The notes beneath the pieces are model-generated. The model saw only the letters and a list, made by a program, of their open reading frames with translations, was not told the origin of the DNA and did not search any database. From Kitasatospora acidiphila (GTDB lineage: Bacteria > Actinomycetota > Actinomycetes > Streptomycetales > Streptomycetaceae), in the NCBI RefSeq assembly GCF_006636205.1, contig NZ_VIGB01000003.1, forward strand, positions 2,604,001 to 2,668,000: 64,000 bases of DNA. The letters run 5' to 3'. The position numbers and the translations under genes were made by a program. Shown one piece after another: positions 1 to 9,200 of this stretch (position 1 is its first letter; each line of letters begins with the position of its first letter).

Positions 1-873
1 GCGGTGCCGCAACCTGCCGACGCCCGGGCGGCGTTGACCTGGTTCATCGCCGAGGAGCCGACCATCCGGGCGCTGGTGGCGACCGCCGCCGACCAGGATC
101 CGGAGCGGGCCTGGCGGTTGGCCCTGCAGGCGAGCGGCCTCTACTACGCGGCGAGCCGGCTGATCGACTGGCTGAGCTGCCTGCGCTCGGGCCTGCGAGC
201 CGCCGAGCGGACCGGCCCGCAGTGGGCCGTCTCGATGCTGGAGTCCACCATCGCCAACGCCCTGATCGGCGTCGAACGGATCGTCGAGGCCGTCGAGTTG
301 TGCACCATCGCGGTGGATCGCACCAGTGCCGCGGACGGTTTTCCGCACGTCCGCGCCCAGGCCACCCTGGCGCTGGCCGAGGCGGTGCTGGGCAACACCG
401 CCAAGGCCGGGCAACTCGTCGACCGGGCACTGGAACTGGCCCGCCGGGGCGGCCGCTCCGAGCAGCTCGCCTCCGCGCTCGGCTACGCGGGTGCGGTGTC
501 CGCGATGGCCGGCGACCCGACGACCGGACTGGCCCGGGTCCGCGAAGCCCGAACCCTGCTCGCCGACCACCCGGCCGCCACCATCCACGCCTGGGCGCTG
601 ATGACCGAGGCGCAGTCGCTCCAGGCACTCGGCTGCCACGAGTCCTCCGAGCAGGCCTGGATCCGGCTGCTGACCACCTGCCGGGAGGCCGGCTTCCTGC
701 ACCTGCACGCGATCGCCGAGCAGTCCTACGCCAACTTCCTGCTGGGGCTGGGCCGGGAGGCGGAGGCCGCCGAACACCTGCGCTCCGCCATCCTCCTGCA
801 CCGCTCGCACGGCCACCTGGCCGTCGCGGTCACCGACCTGCTGGCCAAGGTGGAGCAGTCGCTGGAGAGTTGA
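1..873 (+). CDS. C-terminal part of a TPR-containing regulator (SARP/AfsR-like), partial
   Basis: The reading frame is already open at the first base, so this is the 3' end of a gene that begins outside the window. The 290 visible residues are wholly alpha-helical and rich in Ala, Leu and Glu, in TPR-like helical pairs (ALTWFIAEEPTIRALV near the start, then GYAGAVSAMAGDPTTG and SYANFLLGLGREAEAAEHLR). The opening segment resembles the stretch that follows the NTPase core in SARP/AfsR-type or LuxR-type regulators of streptomycetes, where TPRs mediate signal or partner binding. No DNA-binding or nucleotide-binding motif lies in the visible part, so the class is an inference. A GTG at position 4 could be an internal start but has no ribosome site. 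It converges on the sigma-factor gene 24 bases downstream. Confidence 0.7.
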   Translation, partial: AVPQPADARAALTWFIAEEPTIRALVATAADQDPERAWRLALQASGLYYAASRLIDWLSCLRSGLRAAERTGPQWAVSMLESTIANALIGVERIVEAVELCTIAVDRTSAADGFPHVRAQATLALAEAVLGNTAKAGQLVDRALELARRGGRSEQLASALGYAGAVSAMAGDPTTGLARVREARTLLADHPAATIHAWALMTEAQSLQALGCHESSEQAWIRLLTTCREAGFLHLHAIAEQSYANFLLGLGREAEAAEHLRSAILLHRSHGHLAVAVTDLLAKVEQSLES

Positions 874-897
874 CATGAGCGCAGGCCCTCGATGGGC

Positions 898-1476
898 TCA
901 GGCCGCCGGGAGCGGGTCCGGCGCGTACTCGTGGTGCGTCGCCAGCACCGGGCGCAGCGCCCGGATCGCGTAGAAGTTGCGGGACTTGACGGTGCCCGGC
1001 GGCACCCCGAGGCGCTCGGCGGTCTCCGCCACCGAGCGGTCCTTCAGGTGCAGCTCCACCAGCACCTCGCGGTGGTGCGGCTGCAGGTTCTCCAGGGCCA
1101 CCTCGATGTCCCGGGCGGCCAGCACCCCCTCGTACGGGTCGTCCGGCAGCGGGCGGTCCTCCAGCATCTCGCCCGCCACCTCCTGGGCCCGGGCGGCCGC
1201 CATCCGGAAGTGGTCGATGGCGATCCGGCGGGCCACCGTGAAGAGCCAGGGCCGGCTCTGCGCCGCACCGCGCGAGATCGACTCCGGGTGCTGCCAGGCC
1301 CGCAGCAGGGTCTCCTGCAGGATGTCCTCGGCCTTTCCGCGGTCGCCGTTGGTCACCCGCAGCAGCGCACGCAGCAGGTAGCCGCCGTGCAGGCGGTAGA
1401 GCTCGGCCAAGGTCTCCTGGTCGAGTGTGGAACGCGCCGACAAGGGCATGGTCGGGGCGGCAGGTTGGTTGGTCAC
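898..1476 (-). CDS. ECF RNA polymerase sigma factor
   Basis: A 192-residue sigma-70 family extracytoplasmic-function sigma factor that would direct RNA polymerase to a small regulon. Region 2 is seen in LYRLHGGYLLRALLRVTNGD through AEDILQETLLRAWQHP and SRPWLFTVARRIAIDHFR; region 4 is in LQPHHREVLVELHLKDRS through AERLGVPPGTVKSRNFYAIR. The chosen start is the GTG at 1476 because AGAGG lies about 8 bases upstream; the frame extends further but that part is Arg-rich and non-coding in character, so it is excluded. No zinc-finger anti-sigma gene is adjacent, so it is an orphan here. The upstream spacer carries a degenerate tandem repeat. Its subgroup cannot be assigned by eye. Confidence 0.9.
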   Translation of the reverse strand: MTNQPAAPTMPLSARSTLDQETLAELYRLHGGYLLRALLRVTNGDRGKAEDILQETLLRAWQHPESISRGAAQSRPWLFTVARRIAIDHFRMAAARAQEVAGEMLEDRPLPDDPYEGVLAARDIEVALENLQPHHREVLVELHLKDRSVAETAERLGVPPGTVKSRNFYAIRALRPVLATHHEYAPDPLPAA

Positions 1477-1642
1477 GCACTTACCTCTTCGGTCCAGGCG
1501 GGTCTGCTGCTCGGACAGGCCGTGTGGGCGGCCGCGGCGAGATCGGGAGGGGAGACCCCGACCTCGCCTAAGCCACCGTGCCGGGCCGCGCCAACGTGAC
1601 GCCAAGAACGGACCAACGCGATCATGGCGGCGGCCGCGCACG

Positions 1643-1719
1643 GCATTGGCGCGTGCGGCATTCGCGTTGCGCGGCATTCGCGTGCGCAGCATTCGCGTTG
1701 CGCGGCATTGGCGCGTGCG
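1643..1719. repeat. degenerate tandem repeat, about 15-16 bp period
   Basis: Five copies of a unit beginning GCATT start at 1643, 1658, 1674, 1689 and 1705, with spacing alternating 15 and 16 bp. Typical units are GCATTCGCGTTGCGCG and GCATTGGCGCGTGCG. They fill the spacer between two leftward genes, just upstream of the ECF sigma promoter region, and end at the stop codon of the next gene. The function is unknown; replication slippage is enough to explain it. Confidence 0.75.
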
Positions 1720-1720
1720 G

Positions 1721-2080
1721 TCAGGCCGCGCTCGCCAGCTGCCGGACCAGCTCCTGAACCCCCTCCTCGCCGTGCCGTTCGATCAGCACGGCCACCCAGT
1801 CGAGCAGTTCCTCGCGTTCCTCCCGGGACCAGTTCCACACCGACGGGTGCTCGTCGACCACCAGTGCCGCAGCCAGCGGGAGCAGCGCGGTCGGCGGGGT
1901 GGGGCAGGGCTGGTCGGCCGTCGCACAGCCGGCCACGAGCCGGCGCGCCGCGGCGATCACCTCAGCGGCCTGCGCCCGGGGAACCTCCAGCGCGGGCACG
2001 CCGGGCAGCACCGGTGGCGGCTCCAGCAGCCAGTCCGCGATCAGCCGCCGCACCCCGGGTGACGACCCGTCGTCGGACAT
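1721..2080 (-). CDS. hypothetical protein, 119 aa
   Basis: A small, acidic, mainly helical protein without signal peptide or membrane segment. It starts at the ATG in front of DDGSSPGVRRLIADWLLEP; a purine-rich GAGAGAGGGAG tract ending 4 bases upstream provides a ribosome site, although the frame stays open further upstream. The C-terminal part (SREEREELLDWVAVLIERHGE) is a conserved-looking helix bundle segment. I do not recognise the family. It lies upstream of the sigma-factor gene in the same direction with a 244-base gap filled partly by repeats, so co-transcription is possible but not shown. Confidence 0.65.
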   Translation of the reverse strand: MSDDGSSPGVRRLIADWLLEPPPVLPGVPALEVPRAQAAEVIAAARRLVAGCATADQPCPTPPTALLPLAAALVVDEHPSVWNWSREEREELLDWVAVLIERHGEEGVQELVRQLASAA

Positions 2081-2470
2081 CCGCTCCCTCTCTCCATGTA
2101 CCGGCAACCGAGCTCCCCGTGCCATACCTAGGGACGGTACCGGGTGGTAGCCGGGTTCAGCTGCCGAATATCGAGGTCCGCAGCAAGGTCCGCGGGGAGT
2201 GAACGCCGCGTCGTCCGGGAGCCGTTGACCGAAGCGGAACGACCGGCCGGCGCGGCCGGACCCGGGCACGCGGAGGGAGCCGGCGGTGGCAGCGGTGGCG
2301 GGCGGCAGGACGAACGCGGGCTGGAGCTCGCCGCCCTGGTGGGGGGATGCGCTGGCGGGCTGACAAGCGACGCTGAGAGGCGACGCCTTGGCGGGTGACG
2401 CATTGGCGGGTGACGCGTTGGCGGAAGGCGGGCGCGGCGGCGTGACGCCGGCTCGCGCTACCCTCCCGCC
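2081..2470. other. 390-base intergenic region with tandem repeat
   Basis: A divergent spacer between the leftward 119-aa gene and the rightward 243-aa gene. It contains the 15-bp repeat described separately near its right end and presumably both promoters, but I see no convincing -35/-10 pair, hairpin or RNA gene. Confidence 0.5.
2382..2426. repeat. three 15-bp tandem repeats
   Basis: Three consecutive units, GACGCCTTGGCGGGT, GACGCATTGGCGGGT and GACGCGTTGGCGGAA, lie 45 to 89 bases upstream of the 243-aa hypothetical gene. A weaker related copy begins near 2347. The CATTGGCG core also occurs in the repeat at 1643-1719, so the two may share an origin or only a composition bias. Confidence 0.8.
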
Positions 2471-3202
2471 ATGACGACCACCGTGCGCATCCCGCCGTAC
2501 TCCGACGACGACCTGGTCGCGGGCGAGCACCTCGCGGGCGACCCGGCCTTCTGGCTGGCCCATCTGCTCATCACCCTCGGCACGTTGGACGAGGACGTGA
2601 CCGAGTACGGGGTGGCGGCGTCACGCTTCGAGGAGCTGCTGGAGCGCCTCGGCGACCCCGAGCAGCCGCCGACCGTGCTGCGGGTGCCGTTCGCCGGCGG
2701 GCACCAGGCCTGCGCCGTGTACGTCAACGACGAGGACGAGAGCAACATCGACTTCATCGTCCAGCACCCCGCCTGGAGCCGAGTCGGCTGGCTCGGGCAG
2801 CACGGTCCGCACGGCTCGGGGGACGGGCTGTCCTGGCGGGAGTTGACCAAGCTGGCCGCCGGCGCCCCGGATGGTTATTCTGACGGACTGTCAGCTCCCG
2901 CTCAGCGCTTGCTGCTGCTCCTGCCGATGCTCGGCGACGCGGCCACCCCGGCCACCCCGGCCGCCGAGGCCGTGGACACCGTGGCGCGCGCCATCGTCGA
3001 GGTCGGCCTCTGCCCGGACACTGCAGGCGAGTTGGCCGCCTACCTGCTCAACGTGCCCGGACTCTCCCGGCAAACCGTCTGGACGGTCACCCCCGAGAGC
3101 CCGATCCCCGTCTGCGACTCCGACTACAGCCCGCGCCGCATCCCGCTCGCCCTCGGCATCACCCCGGCCCAGGCGCAGGCGCTGGCCGACGCGCTCAGCT
3201 GA
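2471..3202 (+). CDS. hypothetical protein, 243 aa
   Basis: A soluble protein with no recognised domain. The first half (TTVRIPPYSDDDLVAGEHLA, then GGHQACAVYVNDEDESNIDF and VQHPAWSRVGWLGQHGPH) looks like an alpha/beta fold seen in streptomycete hypothetical proteins; the second half is helical and Ala-rich. The start is the first ATG after the repeat spacer, but no strong ribosome site is visible. The last 8 bases overlap the end of the convergent hydrolase gene. Function cannot be stated. Confidence 0.75.
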   Translation: MTTTVRIPPYSDDDLVAGEHLAGDPAFWLAHLLITLGTLDEDVTEYGVAASRFEELLERLGDPEQPPTVLRVPFAGGHQACAVYVNDEDESNIDFIVQHPAWSRVGWLGQHGPHGSGDGLSWRELTKLAAGAPDGYSDGLSAPAQRLLLLLPMLGDAATPATPAAEAVDTVARAIVEVGLCPDTAGELAAYLLNVPGLSRQTVWTVTPESPIPVCDSDYSPRRIPLALGITPAQAQALADALS

Positions 3203-3731
3203 GCAGCTGCCCGAGCAGCTCCCGGCCCTGCGCCCAATCACCCAGCCCGGCGGCCGAGTTGAGGTGACCGTAGGCGCCGGCCACCGCAAGCCGGGCACCC
3301 CACGCATCGGCGAACTGCTGGGACCGGTCGAGCGTGCACCACGGGTCGTCCGAGCTGGCGACCACCAGGGTCGGGAACGGCAGCGGCTCCAGCGGGATCG
3401 GGCAGAAGTTGTCCAACGCGGCCACCCCCGCGGCTTCGATGTCCGCGGGCGCCACCAGGAACGCCCCCGCGACCGCCGCCCCAGCCCGCTGCGCCGCCCA
3501 GTGCGCCACCAGGATGCAGCCGAGGCTGTGCGCGACCAGCACCACCGGCTGCTCCTGGGCTGCCACGGCCGCGTCCAGGACCTCGACCCACTCCCCCAGC
3601 ACCGGGTGGTCCCAATCCGCCTGCTCCACCCGCTGGAACGCGGGGTCCGCGGCCTCCCAGTGGCTCTGCCAGTGCTCCGGGCCGGAGCCCTCATAGCCGG
3701 GCAGGACGAGGAAACGCGGCTGGGCGGTCAT
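3195..3731 (-). CDS. RBBP9/YdeN-type serine hydrolase
   Basis: A 178-residue alpha/beta hydrolase of the RBBP9/YdeN family, small cytoplasmic serine hydrolases of poorly known substrate. The opening LVLPGYEGSGPEHWQSHWE is the family hallmark. The nucleophile is the Ser of VLVAHSLGC, the acid is probably an Asp in VVASSDDPWC, and the His is in GAYGHLNSAAGLGDW. Length matches the family norm of about 180-190. It converges on and slightly overlaps the 243-aa hypothetical gene. An upstream CAGGAGCTGCC tract before the ATG provides the ribosome site. Confidence 0.92.
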   Translation of the reverse strand: MTAQPRFLVLPGYEGSGPEHWQSHWEAADPAFQRVEQADWDHPVLGEWVEVLDAAVAAQEQPVVLVAHSLGCILVAHWAAQRAGAAVAGAFLVAPADIEAAGVAALDNFCPIPLEPLPFPTLVVASSDDPWCTLDRSQQFADAWGARLAVAGAYGHLNSAAGLGDWAQGRELLGQLLS

Positions 3732-3798
3732 GACTGGCAGCTCCTGTCAGATCGGGGAACGCGGTGGATTGTATCCACTCGCCGGCTGCCGATGATCT

Positions 3799-4650
3799 TC
3801 ACACGGGGTCGACGCCGACCTGCCGCGCCCGCACCCTGGTGACGAGCTCCGCCAAGTCGAGCTCCCCGACCGAGGGGTCGGCGGTCAGGACGCGGTGGAC
3901 GGCCGCTGCCACCGGGAGCGGGGTGGCGGCGGCGGCGAGGGCGACGTCCTTGGCGGCGAGGCGGATCGGGAAGTGGGCGTCATCGGCGAAGGCGCGGGCG
4001 GCGGCGCCGGCGAGCGGACTGTTGGTCAAGGCGGTGCGGACCTGCTCCTCGGGGAGGCCCAGCGCGTCGCCGAGGGCCATCGCCTCGGCGACCACCGCGA
4101 CGCCGCCGATCACCGCGTTGATCAGCACCAGCTTGACCGCGGCACCGCTGCCGACCGGCCCGCAGGGCGTGACCGTGCCGAGGAGGTCCAGGATCGGGCG
4201 GACGGCCGTCGTGTCGCCGCCCGCCACGAGCAGCAGGGTGCCGGCGGCGGCCCGGTCGACGCTGCCCATCACCGGGGCGTCCACCAGGGTGACCGTCTTG
4301 GGCAGCAGGCCGGCCAACTCCCGGACGGCGTCCGGGCCGATGGTGGAGACGTCCACCAGGGTGGCGCCCGGCTTCAGCGCGGGCGCGAGGGCGGTGACCA
4401 CCTCCCGGACGGCGGTCGGGTCGGCGAGCATGGTGATCACGACGTCGGCGTCGCGGACGGCGTCGGCCGGGGTGGCGGCGACGGTCGCGCCGGCGGCGGC
4501 CAGGGCCTGTGCGCGGGCGGGGGTGCGGTTCCAGACGGTCAGCCGGTGGCCGGCCGCCAGCAGGCGCCGGGCCATCGGGGTGCCCATGCCGCCCAGGCCC
4601 AGGAAGGCGATGGTTCCGGAGAATGCGGGCGCGGTGGTGTTGGTGTCCAT
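3799..4650 (-). CDS. NAD(P)-dependent beta-hydroxyacid dehydrogenase-like oxidoreductase
   Basis: A 283-residue member of the 6-phosphogluconate/3-hydroxyisobutyrate dehydrogenase superfamily. The Rossmann motif is [20 protein letters not shown]; the substrate-binding DAPVMGS and the catalytic-lysine helix [17 protein letters not shown] follow in the usual order, and the length is typical. It probably reduces or oxidises a small hydroxyacid or related imine; the substrate is not predictable. A GTG three codons upstream is an alternative start. It is divergent from the LysR gene with only about 60 bases between starts, the classic arrangement for a LysR regulator and its target. Confidence 0.9.
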   Translation of the reverse strand: MDTNTTAPAFSGTIAFLGLGGMGTPMARRLLAAGHRLTVWNRTPARAQALAAAGATVAATPADAVRDADVVITMLADPTAVREVVTALAPALKPGATLVDVSTIGPDAVRELAGLLPKTVTLVDAPVMGSVDRAAAGTLLLVAGGDTTAVRPILDLLGTVTPCGPVGSGAAVKLVLINAVIGGVAVVAEAMALGDALGLPEEQVRTALTNSPLAGAAARAFADDAHFPIRLAAKDVALAAAATPLPVAAAVHRVLTADPSVGELDLAELVTRVRARQVGVDPV

Positions 4651-4708
4651 GGCTCTCACCGTAGGCAGCGGCTACGGATGCGACCAGCGAATGTCTAGCA
4701 TGGCAGTC

Positions 4709-5650
4709 ATGCCTACCACGCATGACTTCTCCACTCCGCTGCTGCGGGTCTTCGTCGAGGTGGCGCGGCTGGGGTCGTTCACGGCCGCCGGCGCCTCGCT
4801 CGGCTACACGCAGTCGGCGATCTCCCGCCAGGTGTCGGCATTGGAGGAGGAGGCCGGCAGCGTGCTCTTCGACCGGCTGCCGCGCGGCGTGCAGCCGACC
4901 GAGGCCGGGCGGCGGCTGCTGGTGCACGCCTCAGCGGTGCTGGAGCGCATCGCCACGGCACAGCAGGAGCTGCGGCAGCTACGGGAGTTGGACATCGGGC
5001 GGCTGCGGGTCGCGGCCTTCGCCACGGCGGAGGCGGCGCTGGTGCCGCAGACCATAGCCGCGTTCCGGCGAGCACATCCGGGGGTGTCCGTCACCCTGGA
5101 GGAGGGGCTGACTCCGGCGCTGGTGGGAATGCTCACCGACGGATCGGTGGATCTCGCGGTGCTCAGCACCGCGTTCGGCGAAGTCCCGGAGGGAGTCGAA
5201 CTCCACAAGCTCGCCGACGACTTCATGCTGGTGGCGCTGCCGGCCGGGCACCGGCTGGCCGGCCGGCGACGGCTGCGGCTGGCCGAACTGGCGGACGAGG
5301 ACTGGATCGCGGCCAGCACCCGGCCCGAGGAGACCTTGATCAGCTCCTGCCTGCGGACCGGGTTTCAGCCCCGCGTGGGGTTCGTGGCGCGCGACTGGAT
5401 GGCCAAACTCGGCCTGGTAGCCGCCGGGTTGGGGATCACACTGGTGCCGACCCTGGCAGCCGACGCGGTCCGGGCCGATGTGGCGGTGGTCCCGCTGGAC
5501 CGGCGGGACCTGCCGGTGCGCGAGGTGCACGCGGCACTGGCGCGCGGGCTGACGCCATCGCCCGCCGCGCACGCCTTCCTGAAGCTGCTGAAGGAGCGCA
5601 GTGCCGCGCTCACCGCGGCCGCCGGCCCTGGCGGCGGCCACGGGGGATGA
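4709..5650 (+). CDS. LysR-family transcriptional regulator
   Basis: A 313-residue LysR regulator. The N-terminal winged helix-turn-helix is clear (LLRVFVEVARLGSFTAAGA, then LGYTQSAISRQVSALEEEAG), followed by the periplasmic-binding-like effector domain beginning near residue 90 (GRLRVAAFATAEAALVPQ). ATG codons at 4691, 4700 and 4709 are in frame and none has a good ribosome site; 4709 is chosen because it gives the usual short N-terminus, and leaderless translation from an upstream one is possible. It very probably regulates the divergent dehydrogenase gene and itself. Its last residues (GPGGGHGG) overlap a leftward gene remnant by about 40 bases, so the true C-terminus may have been altered there. 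Confidence 0.93.
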   Translation: MPTTHDFSTPLLRVFVEVARLGSFTAAGASLGYTQSAISRQVSALEEEAGSVLFDRLPRGVQPTEAGRRLLVHASAVLERIATAQQELRQLRELDIGRLRVAAFATAEAALVPQTIAAFRRAHPGVSVTLEEGLTPALVGMLTDGSVDLAVLSTAFGEVPEGVELHKLADDFMLVALPAGHRLAGRRRLRLAELADEDWIAASTRPEETLISSCLRTGFQPRVGFVARDWMAKLGLVAAGLGITLVPTLAADAVRADVAVVPLDRRDLPVREVHAALARGLTPSPAAHAFLKLLKERSAALTAAAGPGGGHGG

Positions 5651-5892
5651 CCACCGCCGCGGCGCCGGTCAGGACGGCCGCGCCGAGGGCGCCGGCGGCG
5701 ATCGGGGCGGCCTGGCGCGGGGCCGGCGAGCCGGGGGCGGCCGGGGGCATGGCGAGGTGGGATGGGGGCGCGGCGGCGGGCGGGGGGCCTGCGGGGGCCT
5801 GGGTGACGGCGGCGACCAGGTCCAGGGTGGGGACCGGCGAGGGGTAGGCGCTGGCGAGCAGGCGGTGGCGGAGCTGGTCGGCGGTCAACTGG
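5610..5892 (-). pseudogene. 3' fragment of a membrane-anchored protein gene
   Basis: Reading leftward in this frame, nearly every third codon position is G or C, the signature of real coding DNA in this genome. The visible product (LTADQLRHRLLASAYPSPVP, then a Pro/Ala-rich linker) ends with a hydrophobic segment AAGALGAAVLTGAAAVVI and a basic tail [11 protein letters not shown], a typical C-terminal membrane anchor. There is no start codon with a ribosome site; the coding bias switches strand abruptly near 5893. This is therefore the 3' end of a gene whose 5' part is gone. The family is not recognised. Confidence 0.6.
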
Positions 5893-6035
5893 GCACCGCC
5901 AAGCCGGCCACCGACCGCCTGCGCGCCTGGCTCCAGAAACGCGACGCCTTCCCACCCGCAGACCGCCGCCCGCTCCCCGATCCCGAGCACCACCGCCCCA
6001 CCCAGGCCATCGGGATCCCGGCAGCCCGCTACTGA
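5893..6035 (+). pseudogene. 3' fragment of an unrecognised gene
   Basis: From about 5893 to the TGA at 6033-6035 the strong third-position G/C bias is on the rightward strand, giving a charged, soluble C-terminus (KPATDRLRAWLQKRDAFPPA through to IGIPAARY). The same frame to the left is low-complexity antisense of the neighbouring fragment, so the 5' part of this gene is missing. It abuts the leftward fragment, marking a deletion or rearrangement junction. Confidence 0.5.
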
Positions 6036-6183
6036 GTAACCACCTCGAAGCCCCACTGCCACAGCTCACCATGCGCCGGTCAGCCGGCTCGGCGGCGCAC
6101 CGAACGCCCCAGCCCGCAGCGCCATGAATCGACCGGAAGATCTTTGTCCGTTCGGCGCACACGCGGCCTCCCGCACCGGGTAC

Positions 6184-6196
6184 GGTGACCGTCACC
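6184..6196. promoter_or_regulatory. short palindrome upstream of the CHAT gene
   Basis: The 13-base sequence GGTGACCGTCACC is a perfect inverted repeat around one central base and sits about 30 bases before the CHAT start. It may be an operator of the cassette or part of a longer, imperfect dyad extending on both sides. No regulator gene is adjacent. Confidence 0.35.
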
Positions 6197-6224
6197 CGGG
6201 GCGGGGAAAGTGGGGGGACCACTG

Positions 6225-9200
6225 GTGTCCGAAATGAGCGCGGCCTTTCGTGCCGCCGTTCGGGAGGCGATGGCCGCGCCGGACGACGGGCTGCCGTTCC
6301 TCTCCGACGAGCCGGAAGGCGTGCTGAGCCAGGAGCCTCACTTCCTGATGGCCTCGATCCTGTACGACGCACGGGAGCGGCTGACTCCCGATCAGGCCGG
6401 CGGGCCTGAAGGTGTCGACCTTGAAACGGTGTTCCTGGCGGCCTGCTACTACCTCGCACGGGTGAACCGACTACCCGAGGGCGGGAGCGAGTGGGAGCAC
6501 CACACGTTCGTCTTCCTCTTCGCCGTCGTGCACGCACTGCGTCCCGACGCGGTGCCACAGGTGCTGCGCGAGGCGTTCGAGAAGGACCCGCCGCAGTTGG
6601 TGCCCGCGTACGAAATCCTGCACGCGGCCGGCAACGCGCTGTGCCTGGCGAGCGAAGCGGCCTCGGACGCGGAGGGGGTCGCGCTGGCCGCAGCGCTCAT
6701 GATCGAGGCGCTGGAGGGTGCGCGGGGGCGGGAGTCCGAGGCGCCCATCGGCGTCAATCTCGGCACGGTCTTCACCGTGCTGGCCGAACTCGGCGGTGAC
6801 GGTGTCCCGGAGGGGCTGAGGGCCGCGGCCCTCCACCACATGCGCGAGGCGCTCGCCCTGGTACCCCTCGGGGATCCCTCGCGCGAGCCGATGCTGGCCC
6901 TGATCGCCTGGGCGCAGGCGAAGGCGCCATCGGTCGCGGTGTACGAGGGCAGCATCGGCGTCGAGATGGAGCAGTACCACCGGGACCCGGATCCGGCCCG
7001 GCTCGACGCGATGATCAACGGGTTGCGAGCCACGGTGGCCACGGCGGCCGAACCGGGGCGCACCCTCCGCCGCGTCGAACTGGGCCAGGTCCTGCGGATG
7101 CGTTTCGAGATCAACGGCGACCTCGACGACCTCGACGAGTCGATCAGCGAGCTCACGGACGCCCTGGCCGGCCCGCTCAACGACGAGCAGCGGGCGTCGG
7201 CCTGCTCGTTCCTCGGCCTGGCCTACCTCGACCGGTACGGCTCCCTGGGAGCCCCTGCCGATCTGGAGGCGGCCTCGGCAGCGGTCCGCGATGGGCAGAC
7301 CACCGGGACGGCCGCCTCGCCCGCCCACTCCCAGCGGCTCACCAACCTGGCCGGCGTCCTGACCACGCGGTTCGACGCTTACGGAGATCCCGCCGAACTG
7401 GACGAGGCTGTGGCGCACCTGAGGCACGCGGTGGCCGTCACTCCGCCGTCCCAGCAGGACTACCCCGTGATGCTGGTCAAACTCGCCGTGGCACTGCGGA
7501 AACGCGGCATGCACACGGGCCGGGACGAAGACCTCGCCACCGCCGAGGCGATCCTCAGGCAGGTGGCGGGTCAGCCCTCGGACACCGGGCTGACCCAGCC
7601 GATCGCCCGCGTGGAGCTGAGCGGCCTGCTGGCCGTGCGGGGCCTGAGCCGGAACACCGGCGCAGACCTCGTCGATACGGTCACGCAGTCCCGCGTCACC
7701 GCGCTGGCACCGACCCAGGACGTGCGGACCCGGCTGTACGGCGCGGAGATGTGGGCGATGAGCTGCGTCCTGCTGGGTGATCTGGCGCAGGCGCACACGG
7801 CCTACGGCGTGGCGCTGAACGACCTGCTGCCCAAATTGGCCGGACGGACACTCAACAGGGCGGCTCAGGAGGTGCGGCTGCGCCTGGTGGGCGCGTTGGC
7901 CAACGACGCGGCTGCCGTGGAGATCACAGCGGGCCGGCCCCGCGAGGCGTTGATCCGGCTGGAACAGGGACGTGGCGTCCTGCTGGCCCAGGCGCTCCAG
8001 CTGCGCGGACGGCATGACGACCTGCGTGCGGCCGCTCCCGGACTCGCCCAGCGTTTCGAGCGGGTCTGCGAGGAACTGGTCGAGCAGCAGGGCGGACGGG
8101 AGGAGCGCAAGGCGTCGGCGGCGGCGTTCGAAGAGGTGGTTCGGCAGATCCGCGCGCTTCCCGGTTTCGCGGACTTCCACCAGCCGCCGGACTGGAAGCA
8201 CTTGAGGCAGTCCGCAGCACAGGGGCCCGTCGCCGTCGTCAACGTCTCCCGGGCGCGCTGCGATGTCCTCCTGCTGCGCCGCCGGTTCGGCCGTGCCGTC
8301 ATCGAGGTGCTGCCGCTGCCGGATGTCACGGTCCAGGAGATCAACAGCCGGACCGTAACCTTCCGGGCGACCGTCGCGAAGCTCACGACGCCGGGCACCC
8401 CGGCCGGCGAGAAGTACCGGTACGACCGCGAGATGAAGCAGACGCTGCGGTGGTTGGGCGAGACCGTCGTGTGCCCGGTCCTCGACCGGCTGGGCTTCGA
8501 CCGACCGGCGCGGCCGGGCAAGCCCCTGCCCAGACTGTGGTGGTGCCTGACCGGTGCGCTCTCCCAACTGCCTTTGCACGCGGCCATTCTCGACACTCCC
8601 GAGCCGCACCAGCGCCCAACTCCCGTGTACGCGCACGACCGCGTGGTCTCCTCCTACGTACCGACACTGAGCTCGCTGCTCCACGCCCGCGCCAGGTTCG
8701 CGCCGGACAACGTCCGGGCCTCGCTCCTGGCCGTCGCCGTGGACGCGGGGAGCCCCTACCCGCGACTCACCGCCCTCGACGACGAACTGGCGGCGACGGA
8801 TCAACTGCCCGGCCCCCGGTCCGAACTCCGTCACACCGACGCCACCCCGGACGCGGTGCTGGCGGCGCTGCGCACGCACTCGCACGCCCATCTGGCCTGC
8901 CACGGCGTGCGGAACCCTTCCGACCCGTCGAACAGCAGACTCCTGCTCCACAACGGCAGTCTGACGCTGCGTCAGCTAGCCTCAGAGCGGTTGCTCGATG
9001 CCGAGTTCGCCTATCTCTCCGCCTGCCACAGTGCCGCGCCGGGCGAGGAGTTGGCCAATGAGGCCATCTCGGTCGCCTCGGCCTTCCAACTGTGCGGCTA
9101 CCGGCAGGTGATCGGAAGCCTGTGGACGGTGGAGGACGGCATGGGTCCGCTGCTGGCCCGCGAGGTGTACCGGCGGCTCGCCGCAGCCGGCGCACCGGAT

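Noticed and set aside
4679-4691. T-N11-A LysR box between the dehydrogenase and LysR genes
   Set aside because: The pattern fits (T4679, A4691) but lacks dyad symmetry and is expected often by chance in this DNA.
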